Below are positions 22,601 through 37,300 of a stretch of DNA of 64,000 nt, piece after piece. The number at the start of each line of letters is the position of its first letter. The stretch's first letter is position 1. The position numbers and the translations under genes are program-made. The stretch comes from Halesus radiatus. Lineage: Eukaryota > Arthropoda > Insecta > Trichoptera > Limnephilidae. The stretch is taken from positions 124,001-188,000 of the forward strand of contig JAHDVE020003707.1 in NCBI GenBank assembly GCA_022606495.2, written 5' to 3'. The notes below the pieces were generated by a model. That model had not been told where the DNA came from. It worked only from the letters and a program-made list of their open reading frames with translations, and did no database searches.

Positions 22601-25600
22601 TTTGGACTTCAGCGTTAATTATGGGTTATAGGCAATACACATATTTATGGCGTTTTTTTCATCGAAAATTTTGGTACATTTTTCGTATGCAAATTTATTT
22701 AGCGTAATATTTTTGTATATTATATTAAATAACATCCGGAACCAGTAATATGCGTAAACAAAATGGCCTATATGATATTATTTCCAAAGCTGATCTAAAG
22801 CACGTGAATCATGATAATAAAAGCGGCGTCGAAGGTCGCGACCATAAGCTTTCACTACTGTTTTAATTGATTCAGTAGACTGCCGATCGGACAGAGCATA
22901 GTTTGCTTGTCACTTTATAATTTTTTTATTAAATCTTATGGTTGTGGTCAATTTGTACAATATCTACTGACTTATCTAAATTATTTGCTTCATTTTGCAC
23001 AACATTTATTGTTTTGCGTCGATCATTCTAACAATGTTCTCGTTTCCTGGTTAATTTTAAAAATGAGCGAAACGTTCCCGCTATCTTTGAATTCAATTAT
23101 TTATCGAATTGATTCGCGGCTAATCGTGACCGACGATATTGCCTGATTAATTTTCGATTATTATCGCATTGTTGTCTCTTCGACGAAAAAAATACAGTCG
23201 CTAGTCGTCAAACATCTATAGCCATAGCCCTGTCCTCACATCGCGCTCCTGGCGCTCGAGGCAGCTCCCATCCAACAAATATTTTTTTTAGCTGTCAATA
23301 ATCGTGACCGTTATAATATTTCGGACCTTTGCATTCATCTTCAACTATTGCTTGATGCCTTCTCGCACTTGTCTAGCTCATGGGTCGCACGCCTCGCGGA
23401 GTCAGGACGAAATAATCAATATTCTTTCTTAGGAAGCCACTGGAACTAATTTTATGTTATAATATTATGATTTTTGTGTGTTTTGTCAAGAAAACTGGTA
23501 TATAGTAGCGTATGTATGCTACTTTCATAACATGTCTCAAAAACTTCTTTAAACTAAACCTTCGACTTTCGTCTCTAAACCAGTTCTTCGTGTTCGACCT
23601 CACACTTTTCTTATATTGTTTCTTCAACCCGTTTTGAATTTGTTGTATGTCACAGTAAAGTGGTGGTATTTTATTTTGAAAACCAACTGTTATTATTTAT
23701 AAAATGTGGTAAAATATGTATATATAACCAATAAAAGGGTTTTCATTAAATATTAAAAAAGTTACAAGTTTAGCCTATGGGGATGGGGCGGTGTGCGGGA
23801 GGAGAAGGGAGTGACTAGATCCTGTGTAGAGTAATATGTATTGTGTGAATATGCATTGAAGTTGTGAGGTTTGAGTTGAACAAGTCGTACTCACTGTATG
23901 TAGTGTTAAAAAAGTGTGAAGCGCGGTGAATAAATGTGTTGTTTTGGGTTAGTGTTGGTTTTCATTGAGGGAGGTTTAGCGTGTTATTTCGTCTTGTTTG
24001 TCTGATAGGCACTCCTAATTGAATTCGTATCACGAGATCGTTGGTCCTCAACGTTCAATTATCTTTTCTGAATTGCTTCATCGTCTTATCTTCCTTTTAC
24101 GAAAGCGGCTCCAACTCTCGACAGAGTAAAGTCACTCAATGCCCTGACCCAGTTTTCACTCTTTTGTTTTTCTTTCGAGGTTATAATTATATACTCGTGC
24201 ATTATCAAAGTACCGGTTTTATAATCACACGTAATGTCATGGCTGCGAGATTTGTAGAACAGATATCTGTAAAACGGATTTCTGTAGAACCCACTGTCAA
24301 AAATGGTTATTATGTATTATACTAAACTTCTGGTCGTCGATGAAGTGGAAAGATACAGAATTGCCTTCGTGCAGCCATGATACTATCCCCGAGCAACGAT
24401 TTCCATCACCTGTCCAAAGAATGGTTCGTTAAATGTGCTTATTTTAAAAATTATTTTGCAGTTTTCCTTTTTTAGTATTCCGCCGACGACTGGAAGATGC
24501 GTCAGCTTGCATTTTTAAAGGAATGCGATTTCTTTCGCATCGCTTTGAGTACTAAATAAATATTTTTTATGGTTTTGGCTTTTAAAATCAGGTATGCATC
24601 ATTGATTTTGTTTTCGAATTCTTTTCTATTTTTATTTGGACTTATTTAAATACTTGGCATTTTGTCATTTTCGCACTTATGATGTAGTTTATAACCAAAA
24701 ATGATAATGCCGGATGTCGTATATTTCGCAAACATATCATACGCAATATAGGATAATTATGCTAAAAGAAAGTTCCAATATTATTTTGCATTTCGAAAAA
24801 TTTCACATGGTTAGTTAGTTAGTTAAATGCATCGTTATCAATTGCTTATTGACACTTGATTATCTACCTTCAACCTGCAGATTATTAGCTTCAGTCGTCT
24901 AGTTCTGAAATGCATTTGAATGTGTGGAATAACTACTAAGTGACCTTATTTACTGATAGTTTTCCGTCGATGCAAGAGACGCTCGCAAACATACAGGTCT
25001 AAGCGCCTGATTTACATATAACCATATGAGTCAAAAATAATCACTGCGCTCTCGAAATAGGGATATCAATCATATAATATTTATTGCCAATAAACGATAA
25101 AAAAAATATCGTTTTGAATCTCTAATTTGGCCACTTATTAAATGCAAGCTTCTCTGACATATTAATTGTATAACCAATAAAAAAATGATGAACTGTGAAT
25201 ATTATTATATTGCATATATTATTTGACCAGCTTTAGGTTTTTAATTACCTTGTTAAGTTAAATGAAGGGTTCAATGTCTTATGCTGGATACATTTTAGAG
25301 AAATCATCATCATAATCCTTATTTACCTTTCCTAGTCTGGTTGGGAGTTCTTTGATTCAATAAGGTGCTACCGGGAGTGAATAATTTGTGTTACTGACTA
25401 TGGTGGCTTTGGTTCATTGCAGGCCTATTTCGCATAGTCTCTGCATTTATTTTCCTTATGTCTGGAGTAACCATCTGGATGACTTATCTAGAATTCTATC
25501 CGGTAATCGTTTTGATGCTTGCTTTCTATAAAGAGCATGGTTTTGATGCCGAACGCTATAATAGTTTTGCTACTTGTTTGCCATATAAAATCTCTCTACG

Positions 25601-28600
25601 ACTGCAGTCTAGGTCGCATTATTTGGTCAATCGGCGAAATTTTATGTCCATAGGCTGGGGCGATGAACAGAAATCTTATTCAGCTGAAAATTTTTCCTTT
25701 TTGGTGAATCCTACGTAATGTGTGGCGCGTTCACACCGTGTAAACCTGTGTGTCACCCGTATTTGCATGCCGGATGGTAGATGGAGGACATATCCAAGTG
25801 TGCGTATGCGCCAATTCGTTCCGTTGCCGACCCGCGATGTGTCAACCGATCGGTATCGCATTCCTCCCAGCTTCCAGCGAGATGTCCGAGCGTCGCCGTC
25901 CGTAATCGGAACCTCCTCTACGGAGATATAGAATTCACGAATTCAGCCGAGAGTAACACGTTAAAAAACTGAATACTAGAGACTGATTGGGGTTTTTCGC
26001 AGAAATTCAATTGTAACATTGTTATCAAATAGTCAACCAGTGTCATTTTGTTTTGTTTTACATTTGAAAGGTTCTCGGTAAATGCCGATTCTAGGTCGTT
26101 ACAGCTTTCTATCAAATTTTGATCAGCCGACAAGCATAACAACACGACACGTGTTCTTTCATGGTGATTAAAAATTATTTAATAGTTGTAATGTACCTAG
26201 AATCGGCGTTTAGCGGGACTTTCAATTGTAAAAAAAACTAACAAAATGGCGCTGATTGGTCATCTGACAGCAATTTACATTTGAATTTCCTTGAGACACC
26301 CCAACATTGGTGTTTCTAAATTAATGAAAAGAAAACACATATCATTATTTATCTGTGTCAATGTGATGACATATTTGCTGCTCATCCATCATACTGCAGT
26401 TTTAATCAACAAACATGCTGGTAGCCGGGGGTTTTAGCGCAGAGTTTTAACAAAGTAATCTTTCTGTTATATTTTATGGGCTGCTACATATTCTCACCTT
26501 GATCTGTCGGTCCGTTGACATTTAAACCGGCCAGATTTAATATCCTCTGATAGTATTATACATTGTACGGGCCGTATTGGAAGTTTCCAAAACTGCCGTC
26601 GTCTTGTGGGCCGATTACATCTACTTGGCCGAATGAATTAAGGCCATAAAGCTATTATAATAATATTTTGTAAGTCTATTGTTATTTTTGGCATCGGGCG
26701 GTTCCTGCATACGGACACAATACGATTCTCTTAATATCTCAGCCATCGAAACCATTCAAAGAATTAATAGTGTATTTCGTCAGCCTTCCTTTTCAGGCTT
26801 TTCTTCGTTCTGATTTCCCCTCTTCCTCTAGTGTAGACACTTTCAAATTGTTATTTAATCAACCGGGTATTACGGTGATTCATTATTCATTCGTTACTGT
26901 CTTCTGCTTATTTTATAGGCAAATTTGTCGTGAATGCATCGGAATATTTTATGTCCTATTGTCAGTGGTTTATCCACCTCGATATGGATTTCCTCTTGTC
27001 CTTAGCGAACAATCGAATTTAATAAATAATTCCCGATTAATAGTTGCGATAAGCCATCTGTGGGTAGATCTACGAAGTCCAATATAAAGGGTGAATTGCT
27101 GATTATCCCTCTAGAATTTATGATAAAGTTCAATGCAGTTTGGCACACCTATGCGAGTATATTAATTCTCTTGATTGTGTACACATTATCTAATCTTATC
27201 TTTCACAATTTCGATACGAGTGGGTTGTTATTTAGTTAGTATCGCTTGCCTCGCTTCTTTTCTGATTCGCAAAGGCTTATAATTTAATTTAGACGTCTCT
27301 GTATAAAATGATGCATTTTCCATCTGTTACTTTCGGAAGGCAAATAAACAATACGATGTATAATTACCCTTAAAGCCTCAACATAACAGTTACCGGCAAA
27401 TTTAATAGAAACATAAAATCTTGATGCGTTTTGTGATCTAGCACACTATTAAAAATGGTTTTTTTTTTCATGTCTTATTAATATAAGTACTTGAGTTGAG
27501 TACTTGTCTTGTCAAATGAGTTAAACTTGTTTTGCTTCGCTTATAATAAGATGCATTTCCTTTTAAATACTAGTACAACGTTCTGCCACTTTTTTTTTGT
27601 TCGAGTTACTATTCGGAGCAGTCGTTTTGATCCGTCCAGCATCACGCATGTAGTAGGTCTATCAATGAACGGATCAGAAATAGATTCGTGCTTTGCTCAA
27701 ACGAAATCGCTTATAATCTCATAGAGCCATTGATACCCGTGCGTTGTTCTCTTTGTCCGATCTCCCATTCTTTTGTGTTCCGTTAAATTTCTCCACTCAA
27801 TCTCAATCACCAGTCTTTTGGTCAACCGTATTTTTCAACCATAGCTCTTTCTATTCATAATTATATTATTTGTTGTCTGGGTTTTTTTTGTGATGTATTG
27901 TTGAGACAAAATATTCCCCGCAGCGTTTACGATAAGATGCAAAGGTTCTCGGTTCGAATCTACCCAGTCTGTAAGTTGCGCTTACGGTAAATCTGCGATC
28001 AAAATGATTATTTTCCAGCTCGTAATGAAGTGGCTCAATAATGTTAGTAGGTTATTTTTTAACTATAAATTAAGGCTTGTTGTTTGCCTCGTTAGTTAGT
28101 TATTGTATATATTATTACCGTTAAAAAGTTCATACGTTGCTGGGGTAATGTAAATATGATCTGTGTAAATAATTTTGTTTGATGTTTGTAAATCTAGAGT
28201 TTTTTTAAGCTTCTATTATTCTGTACTGTGATGGTCAGGCCATCCTAAGATGTTAGAATGAAAATGATTCATATTATCAATTGTCACTTTACTGACCTTA
28301 ATTCTAATGCAATAGCACAATTGGTCGCTAGCCCAGTACGTCATTCTTAACTTACTTCCCTTTGAGAATGTTGTTAATAGTAATATGCTCAGTAAAAAGG
28401 GGTGTTCTCTGAACTTTTGCATTTACCGGCCCCTTTTAAAATTTAATATTACATGATTAAGTTTCCTTGCAAGTTTGCCCACAAAGAAAATTGTAATCAT
28501 AAATACAATTAGTATGTTATTAAGCTTCTGTCTTCACATTCTAAAGTAATATTTCATTTAATAAAGATGATGGTCCATGTTGAGACTTAAATAATTTCTC

Positions 28601-29390
28601 TTCGGTATGCTAATCACGCAGCCTCTCACTCGTTGATCTCAGTTGTCGTGTATGTATTGTGTATTATTGTCATTGTCCCTCATGACCATGTGTGGGCTCG
28701 CCTCGTATACATGTGAACCTTGCACCTCCAGCATCCGCAGGAATTTACCATACACAACACACACATTGTGTAATCTGACCGAGATGACCGCATGAGGCAC
28801 CATCTACCGGTCGACAGGCGAAATGGACCAACCAACCATCTTGAAAATATACCCGATTCGTTTCCAAGTACCTACATAAAATTAATAATAAATGGGAAAT
28901 TTCTTATTCAAAAATGATCCCAAGGTCATTTTACATTGTATTTAATCAATTGACCTACAAATTCTACATAGGTACCAATTTCTTTGATAAATACTTGTGA
29001 AGTTTCTCGCTAGCATATTATGCAAACTTTTTTACGAATCGCATAACTGATCATGCCATCACCGATGGTGTATTGTATAGGTTAATCACCATAAATGTAT
29101 TATACCGATTATAGATATAAATATATAAAACCATTACTACTTTGTACATTATATTGGGTGACCCTCTTACAGCTTTCTACATAGCAAAATATACTCGATT
29201 AAATTATTAAAAAAAAAACAATAGTGTCTGTACAACTGTGATTTTATTTTTTAATTGTTTATTGGAAGACATTGAATGCGGTTGTCACAATCCTACTTCA
29301 ATTTAGGAGAAAATAAAATCGTCTTCGAATGGTAATATATTTTAATAATTCGTTATTTACCAGTCTTCAATCAGATTTCCCCACCTTCCT
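19641..29390 (+). other. Long intron stretch, no gene seen
   Basis: Nearly 10 kb of intron. Noted only: a CpG-enriched patch at 21560-21690 with a TGACGTCA octamer (21650-21657), and a tRNA-B-box-like GGTTCGAATC near 27954 that may mark a SINE fragment. A 169-codon open frame at 21229-21738 has no recognisable domain, no clear signals, and a strongly mixed composition; I do not call it a gene. Confidence 0.5.
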
Positions 29391-29480
29391 CTTCCCTTCT
29401 CCTTCCCCTCCCCAATACCTTCAGCCTCACAGCATTCCCCAATTTGGGATGCCATAGTCTCACTGGCTCCAGACGGTTGG
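29391..29480 (-). repeat. Interspersed repeat family A, copy 2 (minus strand)
   Basis: The reverse complement reads GGAGCCAGTGAGACTATGGC, then a GGGGAATGCTGTGAGGCTGA block, matching the plus-strand copies at 10985 and 35041. Confidence 0.55.
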
Positions 29481-32080
29481 GAGCAGTTGGGACTCTTGTG
29501 GGGTATTCATATAAAAAAAGATGGATTTCAATATGCCACCAATATTTATCATTTTGAAATCCCATTACGACCTTCCGTGTTACACGATTATTTATAATTA
29601 AACTCTTATTATTTGAACTGTTTATCCGATAATTTCCCCCGGAATGTAGTCCAACCAATGCTAGTTGGTAAATAAACACCAGTTCTTTGCTTTTAGAAAA
29701 CGATGTATAATCTCAATCACAATTCATAAAATAATTTATTTTTTTTTCTCCCAAAAATCATTGAAACATTTTTTTTGGCAGTATTTGGGGGCCACGGCTG
29801 CATTTTAAAAGTTGTGTACGTACCTCTAGGTCGGGGCGTCCTTAAAATTTAATGTGCCTTAAGCAGGCAGGTGCCTCAAGGGTGACCCTTAAATGGGCTT
29901 GCCAATACGCCTGGATTTTGTCGAATATTTCACAATTTGGCAACACTGTCTGGACTAGACTGCCCAGCCTTTGGCGTAAACATGCAACTGGAGAAAGTTG
30001 CTAATAGTACCCACCCAGGCTTTTCTGCCCTTAGATGACTCGCAATCAAGATTCCACGATTCTATTATTTTTTTACAAAATGCTTTCTAATTGTCTACAG
30101 TAATAAAGTTAAGTGTTGTGTTTTGGTGGCTTTGCCTTGGACGTTGAGCATTTCAGTACTATCGAAATAGCACTAAATCTCAATTGTATGCGGTAAGGAT
30201 TAATATCACGATGATTGCCAACCTGCCTATGCCTATATGACACAGGTATTATTATGAATGACAATTATTGTTTATTAGCAGGTAAAAGATTTGTCACACA
30301 ATGCCAAATATGATTTATAAGCCAAACACGTTTTAACCTTGCATTGTCATCTTTTATGGGTTTTATTGATTGCCTTTGCGCACACCGTGGCCGATAGAGG
30401 CACGCATATAGTGTCCTTTGCCACAATGTTTGCATAATACACAAATATAATCTGTGATTGAACATTACCTATGTAACCGCTCAGTATTTTGCTAAATTAA
30501 ATCTCGTAATTTCGATGTGAGTATGAGCTATACACTACAGAAGTGTCACATTGAATCTGCCAAAACTGACAGCTGTCAATCGACTGTTACAGAAAAATTA
30601 CTTGCTTTAAAATTACCACATGAATACAAGTTTCCCGGTGATTTTTCTGAATTAGAATGATTACAATGACTATAAGTATGAAGTGCCTGTTTAAGTAGCC
30701 TTTTCTTCTAGTCTTAGAAATCAAAAGTAATTTTATTTATTGATTATATAATAAAACGTATATACAGGTTTTATTGTTATTGGGTTGAATCGTCGCAATT
30801 TCTTTCCATAACCCTGTTGTTTATACACATTTTGTCTCAGCTAGTTATAAAGGTTATTGTCTTTTTGTCAGTAACACGCTTGCTATGTATAATTAATATA
30901 ATATTGTGTACAACCTTGTTATCAAAATGACGTACGATTCGCGTGGTTATATGAATATTATTTTTACGTACCTACTTCAAACGACGAAGCATCAAAACGT
31001 GTTTTCAAGAGGTATTTTTTAATACTCACTTATGTAGCAGTAGGCTTCTTATGTATAGGTCAAATTATCTCATAGCATCCGCCCAAAGTGGTATTGGAGA
31101 GAAGTTACGTAGACTCAGGAATGTGCCGTTCTCAGATGTACGCAACTGTTTTGAAATAATACACTTTATTGTATTACTACTGTCATCTGATAGCATTTAA
31201 TTCCATACTTTGATGTAGTGGATTCCCACGAGGTGTTTATTCCCCTTTGAACACGAGAAGTTCTGTTTTATTTCTCGGACATTTTATGCGACATCCCTTT
31301 TAAGTGGGTCGATCATAATTTCTTTACAGCGTTTTTACTCTAATGAAATTTTATTTATGCCACTGCGTTCTTCTTATGTCCGATGCTCTTCTAACTGGTA
31401 AATTTATGAAGTCGTATACCAATGGTTGAGTACGTCCTCCTTGTATTAAAACCAAACACTCTTAATCATTCATTTCGTCATACCTCGCCCGAATATAGAA
31501 TTCTACTACCACTTTCGATTGATTTCGCTTATCGATTTGCCAATTACATTGTCCTTTCTAAATGTACCATAGGTACTCCCGTACCAAAGTCGGTATTATT
31601 TATTGAACATTATCCTATAATATGCACCCGAGTTATTGGCCGTTTCGTGTATTCGGTACCGTTAAGAACCGATACGCTGTACGTTTCAATAGTTAGTCGA
31701 AGTTATGCGAGAACACCATTTTGTATGTCCGTTTGTTTTGGACGGGTAATCTAATAGACCGTGCTCGATCGGGTGTGACGAAAGGCCGGCACTTGGAAAG
31801 TGAAATGATCTAGTGTAATTTATTATGATTTTAATGAGGCCTCAAAACCATAAATCTAACTTGAAACTAGTTTATATTAAGTTGTTTACAAGAAAAACAA
31901 AGAGGTGGGTTACAAGGGAATATCGGCGGTGTCTTCATTAAAAATAACGAATCGTTCATATTCGATTCTTGAAAGAATCGGAAGTCTGTTAGATTCGAGT
32001 AAAGTTTTAACGTAGACCCCTTTATGATATTGGGGAGATGTTACAGCGGAGTCGGCGATAATATTAATTAAAAATAATGA
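29481..32080 (+). other. Intron, no gene seen
   Basis: AT-rich with a somewhat G+C-richer stretch at 29780-30050 of unknown nature. No coding region was supported. Confidence 0.5.
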
Positions 32081-32231
32081 TTTTTTAATCATTGCAGATA
32101 ATATTAACCACTCTCAAAATGAAACATTAAACCGAAAAGGTAGTTGCTACCATTATCTTTTCTTATCTGTGTTTTTTCGGTTTTATGTTTCATTTTGAGA
32201 GTTATTAAAATTATCTTCAATGATTAAAAAT
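32081..32231. repeat. Long hairpin with arms of about 53 bases
   Basis: The left arm (TTAATCATTGCAGATAAT, CACTCTCAAAATGAAACAT, AAACCGAAAA) is matched in reverse by the right arm (TTTTTTCGGTTTTATG, TTTCATTTTGAGAG, ATTATCTTCAATGATTAA). The loop is about 40 bases. It is most likely a foldback MITE; the stem is longer than a typical pre-miRNA. Confidence 0.7.
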
Positions 32232-33883
32232 ATATTACAATGAAGTTTATAAGCGTCAATAAGTTATTCCAAAATTGAATATAAATAAAGAGTCATTCAA
32301 ACTCGATTCATGAACGAAACGATTTGAATTCGAATCACTACATAATCGCTGCTTCGCTTTCGAAACATGTACATATCAATGTATATTTATAAAGTGGTGA
32401 ATACTAAGTATATTTTTAAATTCATTTATTAATAATGACGCCACAAAGTGAATACCAATCGTTTCAAGAAATTACACTACATAATAGCTTAATACTAATA
32501 CAGGGATGATATCGTTTCAAATTTGAGTGATAACCTATTGGATACTATTATTTCATTTTAAAACTTTCGTTTTTCAATCAAAAGTAACATTTATTATTTG
32601 TTTGTTTAACCTATTTCCAAATGACAGTATATTATTCGTGTAGGTTCGGTTCCGACCCAGCGGGAAAGTCGTTTTATTATCTTCCTGCCAAGCGCGACGC
32701 CGTCATTACTGCCCATTACACTGGGTCGGTTATTGCCATCACTAAACCCAGTTCAGTTGGCCGTGGCTTTACCCACTGTTCGATAATAATCACATTCAAT
32801 TCCCTCTTGTTTACAATTTGTTTGTCGTAATGGGCGCTCTAATGATAGTAGTCCATTTTTTGTTATAAATTATTATATAAGTACATAGTTACTATCCGGT
32901 TTCGCCCGAAATTATTTTTCTAAAACAATTGAGAAAGTTTTTTCTTATTTTTTGACAGTTAGATGAATATTTCAGAGCTCAGTAGCTCATGATGGAAATT
33001 ATGTGAGATTAAAATAGTTGCGTTGACTTATACATGCGAGAAAAATTGTTAACGTTTAATGACGCCAGAGCTCACTTGCTCCTTCACAAAAGAGATTTCT
33101 AATTTATAGTTATGATTGTAGATTGTCTCTTGTAATATCTTTATCGGCGTGTAGAGGTAAATGAATATATTTTTTTAAGACGCCACATGTAACTGTCGTG
33201 ACATTGCTACTTTACTATGGAGTAACAATCATAATTTAATAATAATTACCATAAAAATCGTGCATGTTGGTAGGAAATATTGAATTATTCGTGACTTGTC
33301 AACAAAAAATGCTGTTTAATAAATTTTGAAAGGCGCTTTGATTGGATTGATGAAGCCCAATTTGATGTGATAATATTATTATCCTTTATGAATAAATTAT
33401 TTATAAATACTCGATAGCCACCTTTTCCATAGAAATAGTTATGTAATTTGGCTACCGAATTTCTTAATTCTGTTACGGGGATTAAAACACCATCATTGAA
33501 TAATAATGGTAAATCTGATATACATATTGTAATAAGTTAATAAAATCAATATTTCCTTGGCTTCCCAGCTTAACAGCTTTGTGGAATTAAAATAAATACG
33601 TTCTAAGTATGTGGGTAGTTTATCTTTTTAAAGTGGCCTTAAGTCGCGGATTAGGGATTAGTGTAAATGTCAAAAAAACCTAACTGTCTGTTGCCGAATG
33701 CCACTTAATAACAGGTAAAAAAAAATTCTAAATAATGCCATCCGGTTAGCCCTAGGATCCCTAAAATGGATGGGGGTCTCATAATTGCATTAATGTTCAG
33801 AAATTGCCGTCTTTAAGAAATGAATCGCATAAATGGGAGAAATCGCCACCCATGAAAACGTGTTCATAGGTATGACGAATGTG
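32232..33883 (+). other. Intron with a dispersed repeat at 32346-32405
   Basis: TTTCGAAACATG and TATAAAGTGGTGAA at 32346-32405 match the sequence at 63936-63985 and, more loosely, the inverted-repeat arm at 13766. Otherwise this is AT-rich intron with no gene. Confidence 0.5.
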
Positions 33884-34373
33884 TAGAGATTTGAAAATTT
33901 CGTGTTTGCGATAACGCGAGTTTTTACGCGATTTTCGCTATTTTCACGTGAAATTCGCAATTTTCGTATTTTTTTACGCGACATTCTGGGGTGTTTTAAA
34001 ATAAGAAAGTAATATTGTGCTTTCTAAATTCTTTGTCTATGGTTTAGACAAGCTTGAATAGCCATAAGATGTAACGCAGCTAACTAACTCCACGTCGAAA
34101 ACGCCGCGTACCGTAATATTTTTTTTCTATTAATAAAAATAAATAAAGTAATATTTAAAAAAAGACAACATTAAATAAAAAATAAAAAAATAAATATGCA
34201 CCACTTTTGTTGTTAAATACCAAAAAGGGAACATAACACCACTTTTATTGCAAAATACCACATTTTTTACTGAAAAATAATCCCATTATCCCACAAATAA
34301 CGCGAATTTCACCGAAAAAAACACCACTTTTCCCAAAAAAATAACGCGAATTTTTCAGGTCTCTACGAATGTC
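33876..34373 (+). mobile_element. hAT-like MITE, second copy
   Basis: The left end TAGAGATTTGAAAATTTCG and the inverse of the right end, TAGAGACCTGAAAAATTCGC, form terminal inverted repeats. The 8-base flanks are CGAATGTG and CGAATGTC (one mismatch). The element proper is 33884-34365. The interior CACCACTTTTGTTG and GCGAATTTCACCG blocks are shared with the copy at 11256. It is non-coding. Confidence 0.75.
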
Positions 34374-37300
34374 TCAGAAAAAAGAAGGCCGAAGGCGATC
34401 CACCGGCTAAAATTCCAATGAAATCATGCGCTTCTTATGCAGGTGGCGACAAGGTTGAAAGTCCCGTTTAACAAAATGCTTCTAGGATCAACCCCTCCAG
34501 CCATTCCCTCAATTTTATATGTAAAGTTTTTTCTCATAACAAAAACGTATCTTTCTGAAATCAACAATCTATAAGTATTCACCGTGTTGAATTGCGGGTG
34601 GGGGGTCTCTTAATTAGCTTGTCATCTGTACCTATGTCAATTTACCAACAAAAATCCTTGGTCTACTTTTATAAAAAATAATTTTTTACATTGTGTACCT
34701 ATTATAGGGATAGTTTCATACCTTTCGTTTCCGATTTTAATTTTGTGTACGACATTGTATTTATTTGGTATTGCTGGCTTTCGGCTCGGCGCATATCTTT
34801 CTCATTTATATTCTGGTCTCGTGCCTGTTGGTTGGCGAAAGGGTAAGCCAGATCAGTGCCGACCACCAGACTGTAGTCTGTAGTCTGTAGTGTGCAGCCA
34901 ACAGACTTGTGGCCATTTGTGGGTTATGAGATGCAATTAAAAGTCATTTGATTTTAGTATTCAAAAGAGTAATAATTATTAATGAGACTACTGCGAAAAC
35001 AATTTATATTTTATGTCACGATGACCAAATAGGGCTTCTAATTGCCCGGAGCCAGTGGGACTATGGCTTGTTATTTTGTTATTGAGCAACGCTGTAAGGC
35101 GAAACGAATATAGATAGGAAAGTTAGGAGAACCTGGATAATCAGATCTAATAACAAATTGTAATCAAAAAGCCATTTCAAGCAAAGTTTCAGCTTTGAAT
35201 AGTGCGACATTTTACCGGTCTATCTGAGAGAGCGTAGGATTGATTTATGCATGATACTTTGAGCAAATAGTTTTTTTTATTATTATTATTTTCAGGTATT
35301 ATAGTTACCGTACTTGTTTACAGGAAAAATCTCATTATTTTTATTCTGAAAGGCACTTTTTTGAAACATGGAAAATTCTAAAATATTTTCGTATTTCTCT
35401 ATCTTTAACATGAGACAGAAAAAAATCATTTCTCTAATTATATGAAGCTATTCTGGGGTAACTACTTATGATTGCATACAATTTTTATAAATTCGAAAGC
35501 ACCTTTTCTTGTGAGGACGGTACCATTTACAAAAACTTTTCCAAAAAACAACTCTGAAATTACACTCGGCTGGTGCCACGGCGCGGCTAACGCAGAACAC
35601 GCTCCGGTAGAGTATTCCCTTCTATCCACCCCATTGTAAATCCGCATACAGAAGTCACGTAGTACGTACACCGCGTTTCAACTGTGAATGGATTATGCGA
35701 CAATCACGTTACACACAACCTCCCTCGGTACCTTATCCACCGTCATGCAATGTCCCCGTATCCAAATGTGTCGACAGATTGTATAGCAAGCCACAAATAT
35801 CTTTAGGAACTTCCTATCTTCCAAAGTATTCGCAATATTTACCGAACTGATAACCTGTCATCGATTACCTCACTTTTTAAAAAGAATTAACGATATTTTT
35901 TTACGCAAATATTTGGTTTGTCATATTTGCGTATCTTTTCTTAAAATAATTTATTGCGTCAACGTTTATTTATTTTTTTAAGTAGTAGTCCTACCCGTTC
36001 TATCTGATTAGTTTAAAAAAAATGTAATATAAAAAAGAGATTGTATTGAATGCCAAAATATCGCTGGCAAAAGTTCGTAAAGTTATTGTTTTATTGTAAT
36101 TTTTGCATAATCGCCGCGTTACTTTAGTAAATTTCTATTGTCGATCATATTTCTTTATGGCCTTATATAAGTGGGTACAAATAAACGACATGAAAATTTG
36201 CTTGTCGATAAAACGCCGGCCGACAAAGAGTATTTAATGTTTGACAAGGCCGTCGTTAGTGTAATCAAAATATTGATGTAATGGTCGTTTAAATGCATGG
36301 CTTATTGGCTGGTTGTTTCATACACTTAACATTAATTTAGCATTCAATCGTAACATCGTTAATTTGCATTTAAAAATCGATTGATAAAATATTATGTTGT
36401 AAAATTTAATTTAACTTTGACATATTAATTTGTGGGAAGGAAATGTGGGAGAAGGTGAAGGTGGCTATTCCGATCTAGTCACTAAACATAGTTTAATCAT
36501 TTTCAATCAATCTTTCCTCTCTGAATGGTGGTCTCACCGGGGCGATACTGAGGTTATCTCGTAATTAAATGGGTAACATTACACTTAATTACCATACGCA
36601 AGTGTTTAATCTTGTTTTTAAGGTTAATTTAAATAGGTTGACTATTTCATTGTCTGCTTTTAAGTGTGAGAAAATTAAATAATATATGTTACACCTTCAT
36701 TAGTCGGCTAGTTCTTTCGGACGATTTTGCATGCGTATGCGTAGCCATTTTCTGATTCACACTTTTGATACCATTTGATACCTTGTTAAATATTATTATT
36801 TTCACAAGAATTCCCAACTGACAGATATAAAGTATTATGCCTACTTATCAGTAAAATTAGTCAGCTAAACAAATGTAGGCTGTTTATGCTAATAGTAACT
36901 AACATGACTAATGACTTATTAAGGTGTCATTAATTAATGTTATAAACACATTGGATGTTCTTTTCCATATTTTTATAAAATACCAGAAAATGGTGTATAA
37001 CAAATAAATTTATTCCAGTTTGTCTTGTGGTATTTCTCTTCCTGTGGTCAGCATATTTTCATACAATATAATATATTTTTTTGTATAGCAACAGGAAAAG
37101 TTGTAATAATTGACAAATAAATATCTTAATGTTAACGTACCTATGATTTTTTCAACATTTTATATTTCATATTATGGATATTTTAAATATCTATTTATGT
37201 TGTGAAAATAATACAAATGTATTTTTAAGCCAGGAAAAATGCTAATAAATTATATACGTAGTTTAAAAAAAAAGAGTTTCTCCTCTAATTTCACTATGCT

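Noticed and set aside
29371..29679. Minus-strand open frame of 102 codons
   Set aside because: It lies across a copy of interspersed repeat family A and shows no protein-like pattern.
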